Of a stretch of DNA of 64,000 nucleotides, positions 9,342 to 17,509 are shown piece by piece. Position 1 is the stretch's first letter. The number at the start of each line of letters is the position of its first letter. The stretch is from RH-AL1 sp965277355 (lineage in GTDB: Bacteria > Pseudomonadota > Alphaproteobacteria > Rhizobiales > Beijerinckiaceae). Where the stretch lies: positions 372,001-436,000 of the forward strand of contig CBDICN010000002.1 of NCBI GenBank assembly GCA_965277355.1. Reading direction: 5' to 3'. Below the pieces are notes generated by a model. It saw only the letters and a list, made by a program, of their open reading frames with translations. It searched no databases and was not told the DNA's origin. The position numbers and the translations under genes are program-made.

Positions 9342-10056
9342 CGAGATCGACTTGGCCGGGTCGAATACCGCGCATTGCGGCCCCATCGAACAAGCGGCCG
9401 GCGCGGCCGTGCGAGCGGCTCGTGCAAGCTCGGCTATCGCGCCGGGACCGAAGAGGCGGCTCGCCTTCGCGCCGGAGCTCCTGCTGGTTGGCGCATCGAC
9501 GGGCGGACCGCAGGCGCTCATCGCGCTGATCACCGGCCTCGCGCCCCATGTGAACCGCATTCCCGTATGCGTCACGCTCCACATGCCGGCCGACCTGATG
9601 CCGGTTATAGCCGCGCATGTGGCGCGGGTTTGCCGGATCGAGACGTGCGTCGTCACGCATCGCCATGCCCTGCAAGCGGGCATCGTCCACTTCTCGCCCG
9701 GCGACCGCTACCTCGCCATCGAGCGGCTGGACCATGGCTTCGCGATCACGGCCGCCACCGCCACCTCACACGACCCGTACGTGCCGACCGTCGACATGAT
9801 GTTCCTGTCCGGCGCGAAGTCGCACGGTCCGTGCGCGCTCGGGATCGTGCTCTCCGGAATGGGGAAGGACGGCCTGGCCGGGTCTCGCGCGATCGTCGCC
9901 GCCGGCGGCGTCGTGCTCGCGCAGGACAAGGCATCCTCCGCAGTATGGGGCATGCCAGGCGCCATCGCCAAGGCGGACCTCGCCTCGGCCGTGCTCGCGC
10001 CGGCCGCGCTTGCCAGGGATGTCGTCGCGCGTCTGCGGCCTTTGGTGTCGGCATGA
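9331..10056 (+). CDS. cheB: CheB-type methylesterase lacking the receiver domain
   Basis: A protein-glutamate methylesterase/deamidase that removes methyl groups from chemoreceptors. The Ser-His-Asp triad is visible: Ser in GASTGGP, His in LHMPADL (usually QHMP) and Asp in SGMGKDG. The usual N-terminal receiver is absent; in its place is a low-complexity stretch of about 45 residues. A TTG at 9331 is preferred because GAGGAAG lies nine bases upstream; an alternative TTG at 9313 would add six residues. It overlaps cheY by 11 bases and cheR by 4. Without a receiver it cannot be activated by CheA in the standard way. Confidence 0.88.
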
Positions 10057-10919
10057 GCACTGGCTTCGCCGCACTACAGCGCTTCGTGCGCGAAACCTCG
10101 GGCATGTCGCTCGAAGATGACAAGCGCTACCTCGTCGAGGATCGTTTGCAGCCGATCCTGCGGGCGCAGAAGCTCGCCGGCCTCGACGATCTCGCCAAGG
10201 CTCTCCAATCCAGCAGAAACGCCGAGCTGGCGCGTGTGGTTGCCGAGGCGCTGACGATAAACGAGACGTCGTTCTTCCGCGATCGCGCAGTGTTCAACTC
10301 GTTTTCCGAGCGCATGCTGCCTACCCTCATGGCCGCGCGCAAGGAACAGCGGCGTCTGCGGATCTGGTGCGCCGGCTGCTCGCGCGGCCAGGAGCCCTAC
10401 GCGCTCGCGATGCTGATCGACGAGCAGGTGCGAAAACTGTCGGGGTGGCAGATCGAAATCCTCGCGACCGACCTGTCGCGGGCGGCGTTGGAGAGCGCCG
10501 AGCGCGGAGTCTACAGCCAGTTCGAGGTCCAGCGCGGCCTCCCTGTCGCGATGCTGCTGCGCTACTTTCACAGGGACGGCGAACATTGGCGCATCAACGA
10601 TCACTTGCGCGCCAAGGTGACGTTCAAGGCGCGGAACCTGATGACGAGCTTCCGCGATTTTGGGCGCTTCGACATCATCTTCTGCCGCAACGTCCTGATC
10701 TATTTCAATGCGGAAACGAAGCGGCAAGTTCTGAGCAATCTCGCCGACGCCTTGATGACCGATGGCTTCCTCGCCCTCGGCGCCGCGGAGAGCGTCGGCA
10801 ATCTCTGCTCGAGCCTGCAGCCGTATCCGGGAAGCCGCTTCGTCTTCGTCAAGAGCCTGCAGCGTTCTCCGGCTCCGGCGGCGATCCGGCCCGATGCTCA
10901 GGACGCCCTGCGCAACTAA
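10053..10919 (+). CDS. cheR: Chemoreceptor methyltransferase CheR
   Basis: A 288-residue S-adenosylmethionine-dependent methyltransferase that methylates glutamates on chemoreceptors. The N-terminal helical domain (about 1-75) contains the region INETSFFRD. The catalytic domain shows the SAM motif IWCAGCSRGQEPYAL and the FDIIFCRNVLIYF block. Its ATG overlaps the cheB stop (ATGA). It is the last gene of the operon and converges on ctrA. The C-terminus lacks a pentapeptide-binding extension beyond about 20 residues. Confidence 0.94.
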   Translation: MSTGFAALQRFVRETSGMSLEDDKRYLVEDRLQPILRAQKLAGLDDLAKALQSSRNAELARVVAEALTINETSFFRDRAVFNSFSERMLPTLMAARKEQRRLRIWCAGCSRGQEPYALAMLIDEQVRKLSGWQIEILATDLSRAALESAERGVYSQFEVQRGLPVAMLLRYFHRDGEHWRINDHLRAKVTFKARNLMTSFRDFGRFDIIFCRNVLIYFNAETKRQVLSNLADALMTDGFLALGAAESVGNLCSSLQPYPGSRFVFVKSLQRSPAPAAIRPDAQDALRN

Positions 10920-10953
10920 CCGAGACTGGCCTGCGGACATCACAAAAAGGGAA

Positions 10954-10972
10954 AGGCGCCGATACGGCGCCT
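10954..10972 (-). terminator. Rho-independent terminator of ctrA
   Basis: AGGCGCC and GGCGCCT form a perfect seven-base stem around a five-base loop. Read on the minus strand, the stem is followed by TTTCCCTTTTT about 30 bases after the ctrA stop. It also lies just beyond the cheR stop, but the plus-strand side lacks a T-run. Confidence 0.7.
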
Positions 10973-11001
10973 ACCTGTCTTGGTGGCCTGTTGGGGGACT
11001 G

Positions 11002-11703
11002 TCAGGCGGTGATGCGGTCTTCGTCTTCCGACGGCTCGCGCAGCACGTATCCGCGGCCCCAAACGGTTTCGATGTAGTTGCGGCCCTGGCTGGCGTTGGC
11101 GAGCTTCTTGCGCAGCTTGCAGATGAAGACGTCGATGATCTTGAGCTCCGGCTCGTCCATGCCACCATAGAGATGGTTGAGGAACATCTCCTTGGTCAGC
11201 GTCGTCCCCTTCCGCAACGAGAGGAGCTCGAGCATCTGGTACTCCTTGCCGGTCAGGTGCACGCGCGAGCCCGACACCTCGACAGTCTTCTGGTCGAGAT
11301 TGACCACGAGGTCGCCGGTGGTGATGACCGACTGAGCATGACCCTTGGAGCGGCGCACGATCGCGTGGATGCGGGCGACCATCTCATCCTTGTGAAACGG
11401 CTTGGTGAGATAGTCGTCGGCTCCGAAACCAAGCCCCTTCACCTTGTCCTCGATGCCGGCGAGGCCCGACAGGATCAGGATCGGTGTCTTCACCTTCGCC
11501 ACCCGCAGGGTGCGCAGCACCTCGTAGCCGGACATGTCGGGAAGGTTGAGATCGAGGAGGATGATGTCGTAATCGTAGAGCTTGCCGAGATCAATGCCCT
11601 CTTCGCCGAGATCCGTGGTGTAGACATTGAAGTTTTCGGATTTCAGCATCAGCTCGATGCTTTGCGCGGTCGCACTGTCATCTTCGATCAAAAGAACGCG
11701 CAT
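11002..11703 (-). CDS. ctrA: Cell-cycle response regulator CtrA
   Basis: A 233-residue OmpR-type response regulator, the alphaproteobacterial master regulator of cell cycle, division and flagellar genes. The receiver (1-120) begins MRVLLIEDDSATAQSI with phospho-acceptor Asp51 in LLDLNLPDM. The winged-helix DNA-binding domain (about 130-230) has the highly conserved FICKLRKKL and YIETVWGRGYVLREP. Length and sequence match CtrA orthologues throughout. It diverges from fliJ across a 400-base intergenic region and lies 1.5 kb from sciP, which encodes its inhibitor. Its own terminator follows at 10954-10972. Paired TTAAC motifs upstream suggest autoregulation. Confidence 0.97.
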   Translation of the reverse strand: MRVLLIEDDSATAQSIELMLKSENFNVYTTDLGEEGIDLGKLYDYDIILLDLNLPDMSGYEVLRTLRVAKVKTPILILSGLAGIEDKVKGLGFGADDYLTKPFHKDEMVARIHAIVRRSKGHAQSVITTGDLVVNLDQKTVEVSGSRVHLTGKEYQMLELLSLRKGTTLTKEMFLNHLYGGMDEPELKIIDVFICKLRKKLANASQGRNYIETVWGRGYVLREPSEDEDRITA

Positions 11704-12104
11704 AAGAGGCCCCCAGATGGTCCGCGTCGGTCACCCAAACGCTATGTCTTGTGAACAGCCTGCCCTCAGGTCCGCACCGACCGAGGCAGTCATCCCTTCA
11801 TACGACTTTCTGTAACCTTAACGTCCATTGGTTAACGAATTGCCCCGGCCGCGAGAGCCTCGGCAGCCTTCGTTCACGATTTCACATCCACACGTTGGGG
11901 GTTGACGCGGCACGCCGTTCGCTTTGGCGCTGCCAACAACCGCGCCAAGCGAATCAGTCGTGTTAAATATACACAGCCTTGCGTCGTCCGCAGCAGTTGG
12001 GATGACCGGTAACTAAGCTGCAACTTTGATGCGGCAGTTTTGCATCGTCTCGCGGAAGCCTGAGTGAAGATCGGGTTCGTTCAACCTGTGTCGCGGAGTC
12101 GAGT
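11704..12104. promoter_or_regulatory. ctrA-fliJ divergent intergenic region with TTAAC pair
   Basis: No gene is seen in these 400 bases. TTAAC occurs at 11818-11822 and 11832-11836. The spacing between the TTAA cores is 10 bases rather than the canonical 7 of a full CtrA box; on the minus strand the second reads TTAACCA, a CtrA half-site. GANTC methylation sites occur at about 11949 and just before fliJ (about 12096). The features suit cell-cycle regulation of ctrA, but no promoter is mapped. Confidence 0.45.
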
Positions 12105-12515
12105 ATGAAGTCGCGGGATTCCCTATTGCGTTCAAAGCGGTTCCATGTGGACGAGAAGCGTCGGCGCGTCATGCAGATCGAGGCGATGATCGCCGAGTTC
12201 TCCCGCATGGCCAACGATCTCGACCGCGAGATCGCGGTCGAAGAGCAGAAAGCCGGCATAGCGGATCAGACGCATTTTGCCTATCCGACCTACGCCAGGG
12301 CGGCGCGCGCCCGGCGCGAGAACCTGATGCGCTCGGCCGGCGAGTTGCGCGATCAGCTCGGCGAGGCGACCGGCCAGCTCGAAGAGGCGATGGCCGAACT
12401 CGGCAAGGTGCAGGGTCTCGAAGGAAGGGAGAAGAGCGCCGACCGCGCCGACTTTCCGACGCCTGCGGTCGCGCTGATGGACGGCATGCTGGGCCTGCGC
12501 GCCGCGCAGGTCTGA
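12105..12515 (+). CDS. fliJ: Flagellar export protein FliJ
   Basis: A 136-residue, almost wholly alpha-helical, highly charged protein with coiled-coil character, matching the short FliJ of Hyphomicrobiales. FliJ is the central stalk-like factor of the flagellar type III export ATPase and escorts export chaperones. The N-terminus MKSRDSLLRSKRFHVDEKRR is characteristic. Divergent from ctrA, the arrangement commonly seen in this group. No other flagellar gene is in the window. The 280 bases after the gene contain only a weak GGAGG/CCTCC hairpin at about 12535-12553. Confidence 0.85.
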   Translation: MKSRDSLLRSKRFHVDEKRRRVMQIEAMIAEFSRMANDLDREIAVEEQKAGIADQTHFAYPTYARAARARRENLMRSAGELRDQLGEATGQLEEAMAELGKVQGLEGREKSADRADFPTPAVALMDGMLGLRAAQV

Positions 12516-12793
12516 CGCTGCCTGCTGACCAATGCGGAGGCGGGCTTTGCCCTCCTTCGCCACAATTGCGGCCAGCCGTAGATGTTACGGTCTGACCCGC
12601 GACAAGGCGAAGTCTTGCCGGTGGCCAGCGCTCGTGCGGGGTCGGCAGCGCTCGCGCATGATGCACCATACACCGCGTCGCCCGCGAAGCCGCCCGGAGA
12701 CCTATAAAGCGCCCGCTCGACTTTCTTTGGCCCGCGCTCGACTGATTGCTGTCGTCGCTTCGTTGGATTCTGTAAGAAGTTCAAAGGCGTCCG

Positions 12794-13195
12794 GTGGCCA
12801 GCAAGGTCTGGCCCGGGCTGTTGCCGATCTCGCCGGGGCATTATCTGTCGTTCGTCCTGTCGGCGCTCGTTGCCTATGCAGCCCTCTTGGTGCGACGCAT
12901 CGCGCTCATGCATCTCGGCGCGAAGGAAACCGCCGCCGCCTTCATAGCGCTTTGTTCGTTTACGACCTTCGCGCTGTGGCACACGATTGGCTTGCCGGTG
13001 TTCTCGGGCGCGATCGTCCGCGACAGGGAGTGCTCAGCCAAGGGTCTGACGGCAGTCAACATCGCGGTTCTGGTCGCGATCTGCTCGATCACCTCCGCGG
13101 TCGGCGTTCCCTTCTGGAGCGACGGAGGCGGAGGCGGAAGGCGGCGGCCTTGCTGGTCGTGCCGCTCACGTCCGCTTGGCAATCACGCCCGGTAG
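12794..13195 (+). CDS. Putative membrane protein fragment
   Basis: An open frame of 133 residues from a GTG. Residues 15-110 contain three convincing hydrophobic segments (LSFVLSALVAYAALLV, FIALCSFTTFALW and VNIAVLVAICSITSAVGV). The last 25 residues are Gly/Arg-rich and look non-native, so the frame may be a truncated or frameshifted membrane gene. It converges on sciP and overlaps its end by 13 bases. No family was recognised. Confidence 0.3.
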   Translation: MASKVWPGLLPISPGHYLSFVLSALVAYAALLVRRIALMHLGAKETAAAFIALCSFTTFALWHTIGLPVFSGAIVRDRECSAKGLTAVNIAVLVAICSITSAVGVPFWSDGGGGGRRRPCWSCRSRPLGNHAR

Positions 13196-13458
13196 TGCTG
13201 GAGGCGTGTCGTGCGCAGGCCGGCAAGGCCATGCTGGTCGATCGACATTTGCCAGGACAGGAACTCGTCCACGGTCAGGGTATAGCGGTGGCACGCCTCT
13301 TCGAGCGACAGAAGGCCGCCGCGCACGGCGGCGACAACCTCGGCCTTGCGGCGTATCACCCAACGCTTGGTGGTTGTCGGCGGCAGGTCGGCGATCGTCA
13401 GAGGGCTGCCGTCAGGCCCGATCACGTACTTCACTCTCGGACGGAGAGACTCACTCAT
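13183..13458 (-). CDS. sciP: CtrA inhibitor SciP (DUF1153)
   Basis: A 91-residue DUF1153 protein. The block LPPTTTKRWVIRRKAEVVAA, then VRGGLLSLEEACHRYTLTVD, is the diagnostic helix-turn-helix-like core of SciP, which in Caulobacter binds CtrA and blocks its activation of target promoters. It starts with ATG at 13458. A near-consensus CtrA box lies about 55 bases upstream, consistent with CtrA activating its own inhibitor. Close linkage to ctrA and fliJ gathers both arms of the regulatory loop in 2.5 kb. Confidence 0.93.
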   Translation of the reverse strand: MSESLRPRVKYVIGPDGSPLTIADLPPTTTKRWVIRRKAEVVAAVRGGLLSLEEACHRYTLTVDEFLSWQMSIDQHGLAGLRTTRLQHYRA

Positions 13459-13512
13459 GAATATTACTCACGTACGCGCGACTTGACACTTGTGGAGGGT
13501 AGCCAGTCTCGT

Positions 13513-13527
13513 TTAAGATTTGCCTAA
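13513..13527 (-). promoter_or_regulatory. Probable CtrA box upstream of sciP
   Basis: The plus strand reads TTAAGATTTGCCTAA, that is TTAA-N7-CTAA, one mismatch from the TTAA-N7-TTAA CtrA consensus. It lies 55 bases upstream of the sciP start. CtrA activation of sciP is established in Caulobacter; its use here is inferred. The rest of the 290-base gap to mnmA shows nothing else. Confidence 0.5.
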
Positions 13528-13751
13528 GCCAATAGGCTGAATTCGCTGGTAATTTACTTTCGGAGCTGTCAAGTCTTGCAAAAGGATCAACATCCGTGGG
13601 CGCCTGTGTCTAATTGGAACATCGCGAGCGGGACCGCTGCTGGGGTGCCCGCGCCGATTGCGTTCGCCGCTCGCCTACCGAAAGCACGCGGGGAAGAAAC
13701 AGCCGAGGCATGCTTTGAGGACGGCGTGCTCCGAGGATTACGACAGGTCCG

Positions 13752-14906
13752 GTGTTGAACAGTCTCGATTTCGCGAAGCCGCCCGGCGAGACGCGCGTCG
13801 TGGTGGCGATGTCGGGCGGCGTCGACTCGTCCGTGGTGGCCGCCATCCTGAAGCGCGACGGCTACGACGTCGTTGGCGTCACGTTGCAGCTCTACGACGA
13901 CGGGGACGCTGGCGAACGTAAGGGAACGTGCTGCGCGGGTCGCGATATCGGCGACGCGCGCGCTGTCGCCGCGCGCCTCGGCATCCCGCACTACGTGCTC
14001 AATTACGAGACACGCTTCCGCGAGGCGGTGATCGAACCCTTCGCGGCGAGCTACGCCGCCGGCGAAACGCCGATCCCCTGCGCGTCGTGCAACGACAAGG
14101 TGAAGTTCACCGACCTCCTCGCCACCGCGCGCGATCTCGGCGCGGACGTGCTCGCGACCGGGCACTATTGTGCGACACGGCGCCTTCCGGACGGACGACG
14201 CGCGCTGTTTCGCGGCGCCGATGCCGCGCGCGACCAAAGCTACTTCCTGTTCGGCACCACGCCGGCGCAACTCGCTTCTCTGCGCTTCCCTCTCGGCGAC
14301 CTACCGAAGCGGCGCGTTCGCGAGATCGCCCGCGAGCTCTGCCTCGTCAATGCCGACAAGCCGGACAGTCAGGACATCTGCTTCGTGCCGCGGGGACATT
14401 ACAGCGACGTCGTCGCCAAGCTTTTGCCCCAGGCGATGGTTCCCGGCGCGATCGTCGACGAGGCCGGCCGCGAACTGGGCCGGCACGGCGGCATAGCCGC
14501 CTTCACCGTCGGTCAGCGCCGCGGGCTCGCCCTAAGCGGCACCACCGTGCCGCTGTTCGTCCTGCGCGTCGAGCCGGCGAACGCACGCGTTGTCGTCGGA
14601 CCGCGCGAGGCGCTTCGCACGACCCGCATCACGTTGCGCGGGGTGAACTGGCTCGGCGACAGTCTCCTCGACACCTTGCCCGGCGAGGGCCTCGAGCTTT
14701 GCGCGCGCACCCGCTCGACGCGCCCACCGGTTCCGGCACGGCTCTTCGCCGATGGATCGGTCAGCTTCCCGGCGGCCGAGACGGCGGTATCGCCCGGGCA
14801 AGCCTGCGTCTTCTATCAAACGGACGATGACGGCGCCCGCATGCTCGGCGGCGGCACGGTCATGCCGGCAGGCGCCGCGAGCCGGCCGCTGGCGTTCGCC
14901 TCGTGA
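13752..14906 (+). CDS. mnmA: tRNA-specific 2-thiouridylase MnmA
   Basis: A 384-residue enzyme that inserts sulfur at C2 of wobble uridine 34 in tRNA-Lys, -Glu and -Gln, using ATP and persulfide sulfur. The PP-loop MSGGVDSSVVAAIL is near residue 20. The two catalytic cysteines are in PCASCNDKVKF and SQDICFVP. The C-terminal beta domain shows FTVGQRRGL. The start is GTG 13752 with ACAGG upstream. The pmtA-like gene begins on its stop (GTGA overlap). Length is normal. Confidence 0.95.
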   Translation: MLNSLDFAKPPGETRVVVAMSGGVDSSVVAAILKRDGYDVVGVTLQLYDDGDAGERKGTCCAGRDIGDARAVAARLGIPHYVLNYETRFREAVIEPFAASYAAGETPIPCASCNDKVKFTDLLATARDLGADVLATGHYCATRRLPDGRRALFRGADAARDQSYFLFGTTPAQLASLRFPLGDLPKRRVREIARELCLVNADKPDSQDICFVPRGHYSDVVAKLLPQAMVPGAIVDEAGRELGRHGGIAAFTVGQRRGLALSGTTVPLFVLRVEPANARVVVGPREALRTTRITLRGVNWLGDSLLDTLPGEGLELCARTRSTRPPVPARLFADGSVSFPAAETAVSPGQACVFYQTDDDGARMLGGGTVMPAGAASRPLAFAS

Positions 14907-15661
14907 CGCGATCCACCGGGTACGCCGCGGTCCATGCGAGCTCGATCGACAATGCCCATGTCGAAGCGGCCTACGCGCGCTGGGCGCCAGTCTACGATCT
15001 CACCTTCGCTCTGGTGATGCGCGCCGGCCGCAAGGCGGCGGCCGCGGCGGCGGCTCGGCCCGGCGGTCGCATACTCGACGTCGGTGTCGGCACCGGGCTA
15101 GAGCTGCCGATGATCGACCGCGCGACAGTGGTGACGGGTATCGACCTGTCCCGCCCGATGCTCGCGCGCGCGCGAGTCCGGGTGACCGCGCAGCGCCTGG
15201 CCAATATCGATGGCCTGCTCGCGATGGACGCGATGACCCTCGCCTTCCGCGACGCGACCTTCGATGCGGTCGTCGCGCCCTTCGTGCTGACGGTCGTGCC
15301 GGATCCCCGTGCCTGTCTCGACGAGTGGACGCGCGTCCTGAAACCTGGCGGCGAGATCATCCTCGTCAACCACGTCGGCGCGGAACGCGGGCCGATGGCC
15401 GCCGCCGAACGCTGGCTCGGCCGGCGCAGCGCCAAGCTCGGCTGGCACCCGCAGTTTCCCTGGTCTGTGATTGGCGACTGGCTCGCCGCGCGCCCTACCC
15501 TGCACCTCGTCCAGCGTCTCCCGCTATCGCCGCTCGGCCTGTTCACGCTTACCCGCATCGCCAAGACCTCAGTGTCGGAGCCGCGCTCGCCCGAGCCGAG
15601 CTGTCGCGAGCCGCGGCCGGCCGAGGAGGAACAGCCCGGCGCGAGCCCGCGGTTGCCTTGA
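14903..15661 (+). CDS. pmtA: PmtA-like phosphatidylethanolamine N-methyltransferase
   Basis: A 252-residue class I SAM-dependent methyltransferase. YARWAPVYDLTFALVM at the N-terminus, the SAM motif ILDVGVGTGLELP and the later VLKPGGEIILVNHVGAE fit the bacterial PmtA family, which methylates phosphatidylethanolamine to phosphatidylcholine at the inner membrane. The last 30 residues are Pro/Glu/Arg-rich and probably disordered. It starts with GTG overlapping the mnmA stop. A ubiquinone-type methyltransferase is a less likely alternative. Confidence 0.72.
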   Translation: MTRSTGYAAVHASSIDNAHVEAAYARWAPVYDLTFALVMRAGRKAAAAAAARPGGRILDVGVGTGLELPMIDRATVVTGIDLSRPMLARARVRVTAQRLANIDGLLAMDAMTLAFRDATFDAVVAPFVLTVVPDPRACLDEWTRVLKPGGEIILVNHVGAERGPMAAAERWLGRRSAKLGWHPQFPWSVIGDWLAARPTLHLVQRLPLSPLGLFTLTRIAKTSVSEPRSPEPSCREPRPAEEEQPGASPRLP

Positions 15662-15732
15662 CACCGCCGATGCGCCCGCCTACATCCGGCCGTCCTTGAC
15701 GTCGCCGCCGGCACCGCCGGCACGTTCGGCAT

Positions 15733-15809
15733 GGCGGAGTAGCTCAGCCGGCTAGAGCAGGGGAATCATAATCCCCGTGTCGGGGGTTCGAGTCCCTCCT
15801 CCGCTACCA
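15733..15809 (+). tRNA. tRNA-Met (CAU), elongator type
   Basis: A complete 77-base cloverleaf with encoded CCA. The acceptor stem is GGCGGAG/CTCCGCT, with a terminal G-T pair. The D-arm is AGCTCAGCCGGCTAGAGC, the anticodon stem-loop GGGGAATCATAATCCCC reads anticodon CAT, and the T-arm contains GGTTCGAGTCC. The paired first position argues for the elongator rather than the initiator. A lysidine-modified tRNA-Ile is possible in principle but lacks support. Confidence 0.93.
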
Positions 15810-16277
15810 ATGATCCCAACAGTAAGAGTTCGTCAGCCTTCTTCCCGCTCGCGATGCACAACGCGTGCGCCACCCTCTCGATTCGATCCATTGGCCGGCC
15901 TCCTCGCGTGGTCATGATCCTCGCGGGCGGCTTTGCCGCAAGAGCGCGGACCAGTGATGCGGTTTGACATCGTCGAAAAGGCGCCGTAGGTGTGCGATCA
16001 AGACTTGTCGGCAAGGGCGCCCGTGGCTTCGGCTGCGGGAGCCCTTTTGCGTTTCGGCGCCGGCTTGGGCCGCCGGTAAATCAACTCGACGCGCGCATCG
16101 ATCGGAGGCATGAAGTGCTGCGGCACAACATGCCCCAACTGCCCGTAAGGCCATGGCCGCGATGGTCTCCGCCCTGTAGATGCCCTATCTTGAAAAAGAG
16201 AGAGGCTGTATGGCGGGGCTCGGCAGGCGCCCATGATCAAGCTTTCACGCCGTTGACAAACCCGTCGCTTTGCTCGA
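15810..16277. other. Degenerate region after tRNA-Met
   Basis: No intact gene. Minus-strand frames give short pieces that look like the ends of genuine proteins: one beginning MDRIERVAHALCIASGKKAD (from 15891) that runs into the tRNA, and one with VELIYRRPKPAPKRKRAP that stops at about 15998. Neither has an acceptable start and length. The stretch looks like gene debris downstream of a tRNA. Confidence 0.4.
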
Positions 16278-16889
16278 ATGCCGTTGCTTCCGAAGATTGA
16301 GGCATCGCTTATGGGCATCGAGACAATGGGGCCGCCTCCGGAACTCGCGGAGATGCTGCGTGACACGCTCGGTCTAAAGGTCTTTGTCGAGACCGGCACA
16401 CTAACCGGACTTACAACGAAGTGGGCGGCTGACCGATTCGAGAGAGCGATTACCATCGAGGCTTCCAAGCACTATTTCGACATGGCGCAAGAGGATTTCA
16501 AGAGATATACCAACATTAATGCAATTTTCGGAGATACGAGTCAAGAACTTGCGAAGATGGTTGGAGGACTGCCCCCAACGCTTTTCTTCCTTGATGCTCA
16601 TTGGTCAGGCGGCGAGACGGCTGGTCAAGATTCGGAGTGCCCCTTACTTACCGAGCTAGGGCTTATTATGCCTTGGTTCCGCAAACATGCCATCATGATC
16701 GATGATGCACGTCTGTTCCTTCAGCCGCCTGCTTACCCGCATCGGTTGGAAGAGTGGCCGTCCATCGACGATATCGTCCGCGCAACGAACGGCGGAGCCT
16801 ACGTTGCCTATTATCGCGACGTTCTGGTGTTGGTGCCAAGCGTTCACAGGGTGAAGATTGCCAGCGCGATACAACAGCTAAAACCCTGA
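16278..16889 (+). CDS. SAM-methyltransferase-fold hypothetical protein, lower GC
   Basis: A 203-residue protein. The N-terminal VFVETGTLTGLTTKWAADRF and ITIEASKHYFDMA, then FGDTSQEL and LFFLDAHWSGG, follow the Rossmann pattern of class I methyltransferases, in which the acidic end of strand 2 binds SAM. No substrate domain is recognised. Base composition is visibly richer in A/T than its neighbours, suggesting recent transfer. ATG 16278 is used; ATG 16311 is an alternative, and neither has a strong ribosome site. It stands alone in a degenerate islet beside tRNA-Met. Confidence 0.65.
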   Translation: MPLLPKIEASLMGIETMGPPPELAEMLRDTLGLKVFVETGTLTGLTTKWAADRFERAITIEASKHYFDMAQEDFKRYTNINAIFGDTSQELAKMVGGLPPTLFFLDAHWSGGETAGQDSECPLLTELGLIMPWFRKHAIMIDDARLFLQPPAYPHRLEEWPSIDDIVRATNGGAYVAYYRDVLVLVPSVHRVKIASAIQQLKP

Positions 16890-17509
16890 TTTTCGAGCGT
16901 GCGGGCGCCTTCGAGATTGGCCCCACCTTCAGGCCGGTCGCTTCGAGCAAACGCAGGATCTTCTCTGCTAGTCTGACACAGTGCCCGATCGCTGCCGTCT
17001 TCAGACTGCCGAGCGATCGGTTTTAGCCGCGTCGCGCTCGTAGCAGGCGAAGAACTCGGGCCAGTCGCGTTCTGAAACGCTTTGGCCTTCGCGTAGCCAT
17101 AGGATGCGGGCGAGTGCCTCTCGCGGAGTCATCGTCCCATCGCGATATACCGCGCGTGGGCTGCGGGCCGGCGCCGGCGATTTCCTGCTTGGCCTGCGCG
17201 AGGGCCATGCGGATCACGTGGTCAAGCCCGCGTTCCGGGAACCGGTCCACGTTGCCAATCCAATCGTGCGAGTATTACAATTCGATTTGAAATCGTGCCG
17301 AGCGGCGCGTTGGATGATCGTTGATGCTGTCGGCTTTGTGTGTGTGTTCGCCCGATCATACATCGTCTGGAGAGCCAACGCATAGGCGAGGGTTCCCGGC
17401 CCAGCGGTATAAAGACGGCAAAGGCGGCAAATACCTGTTGAGATCGGCTGTAACGGACCTCCGCTACCGAGGATCGCTTGTCAACGTCGCGGCAATTGCG
17501 GCTGGCAGA
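16890..17509. other. Gene-poor stretch with a possible small ORF
   Basis: About 620 bases with no gene that can be called firmly. The only coding-like piece is the small minus-strand frame at 17001-17132 (separate entry) and the frame just upstream of it. The remainder is featureless. Confidence 0.4.
17001..17132 (-). CDS. Possible small protein or gene remnant (43 residues)
   Basis: A short frame starting MTPREALARILWLREGQ and continuing with DWPEFFACYERDA; the composition and amphipathic pattern look native. An upstream frame (to 17250) contains GLDHVIRMALAQAKQEI and overlaps it in a different phase, so the two may be one gene broken by a frameshift. No family is recognised. It lies in the degenerate islet after tRNA-Met. 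Confidence 0.3.
   Translation of the reverse strand: MTPREALARILWLREGQSVSERDWPEFFACYERDAAKTDRSAV

Noticed and set aside
15766..15891. Minus-strand frame ending in EEGLEPPTRGL
   Set aside because: This ending is the well-known translation of a tRNA gene read backwards; only its first 20 residues could come from a protein.
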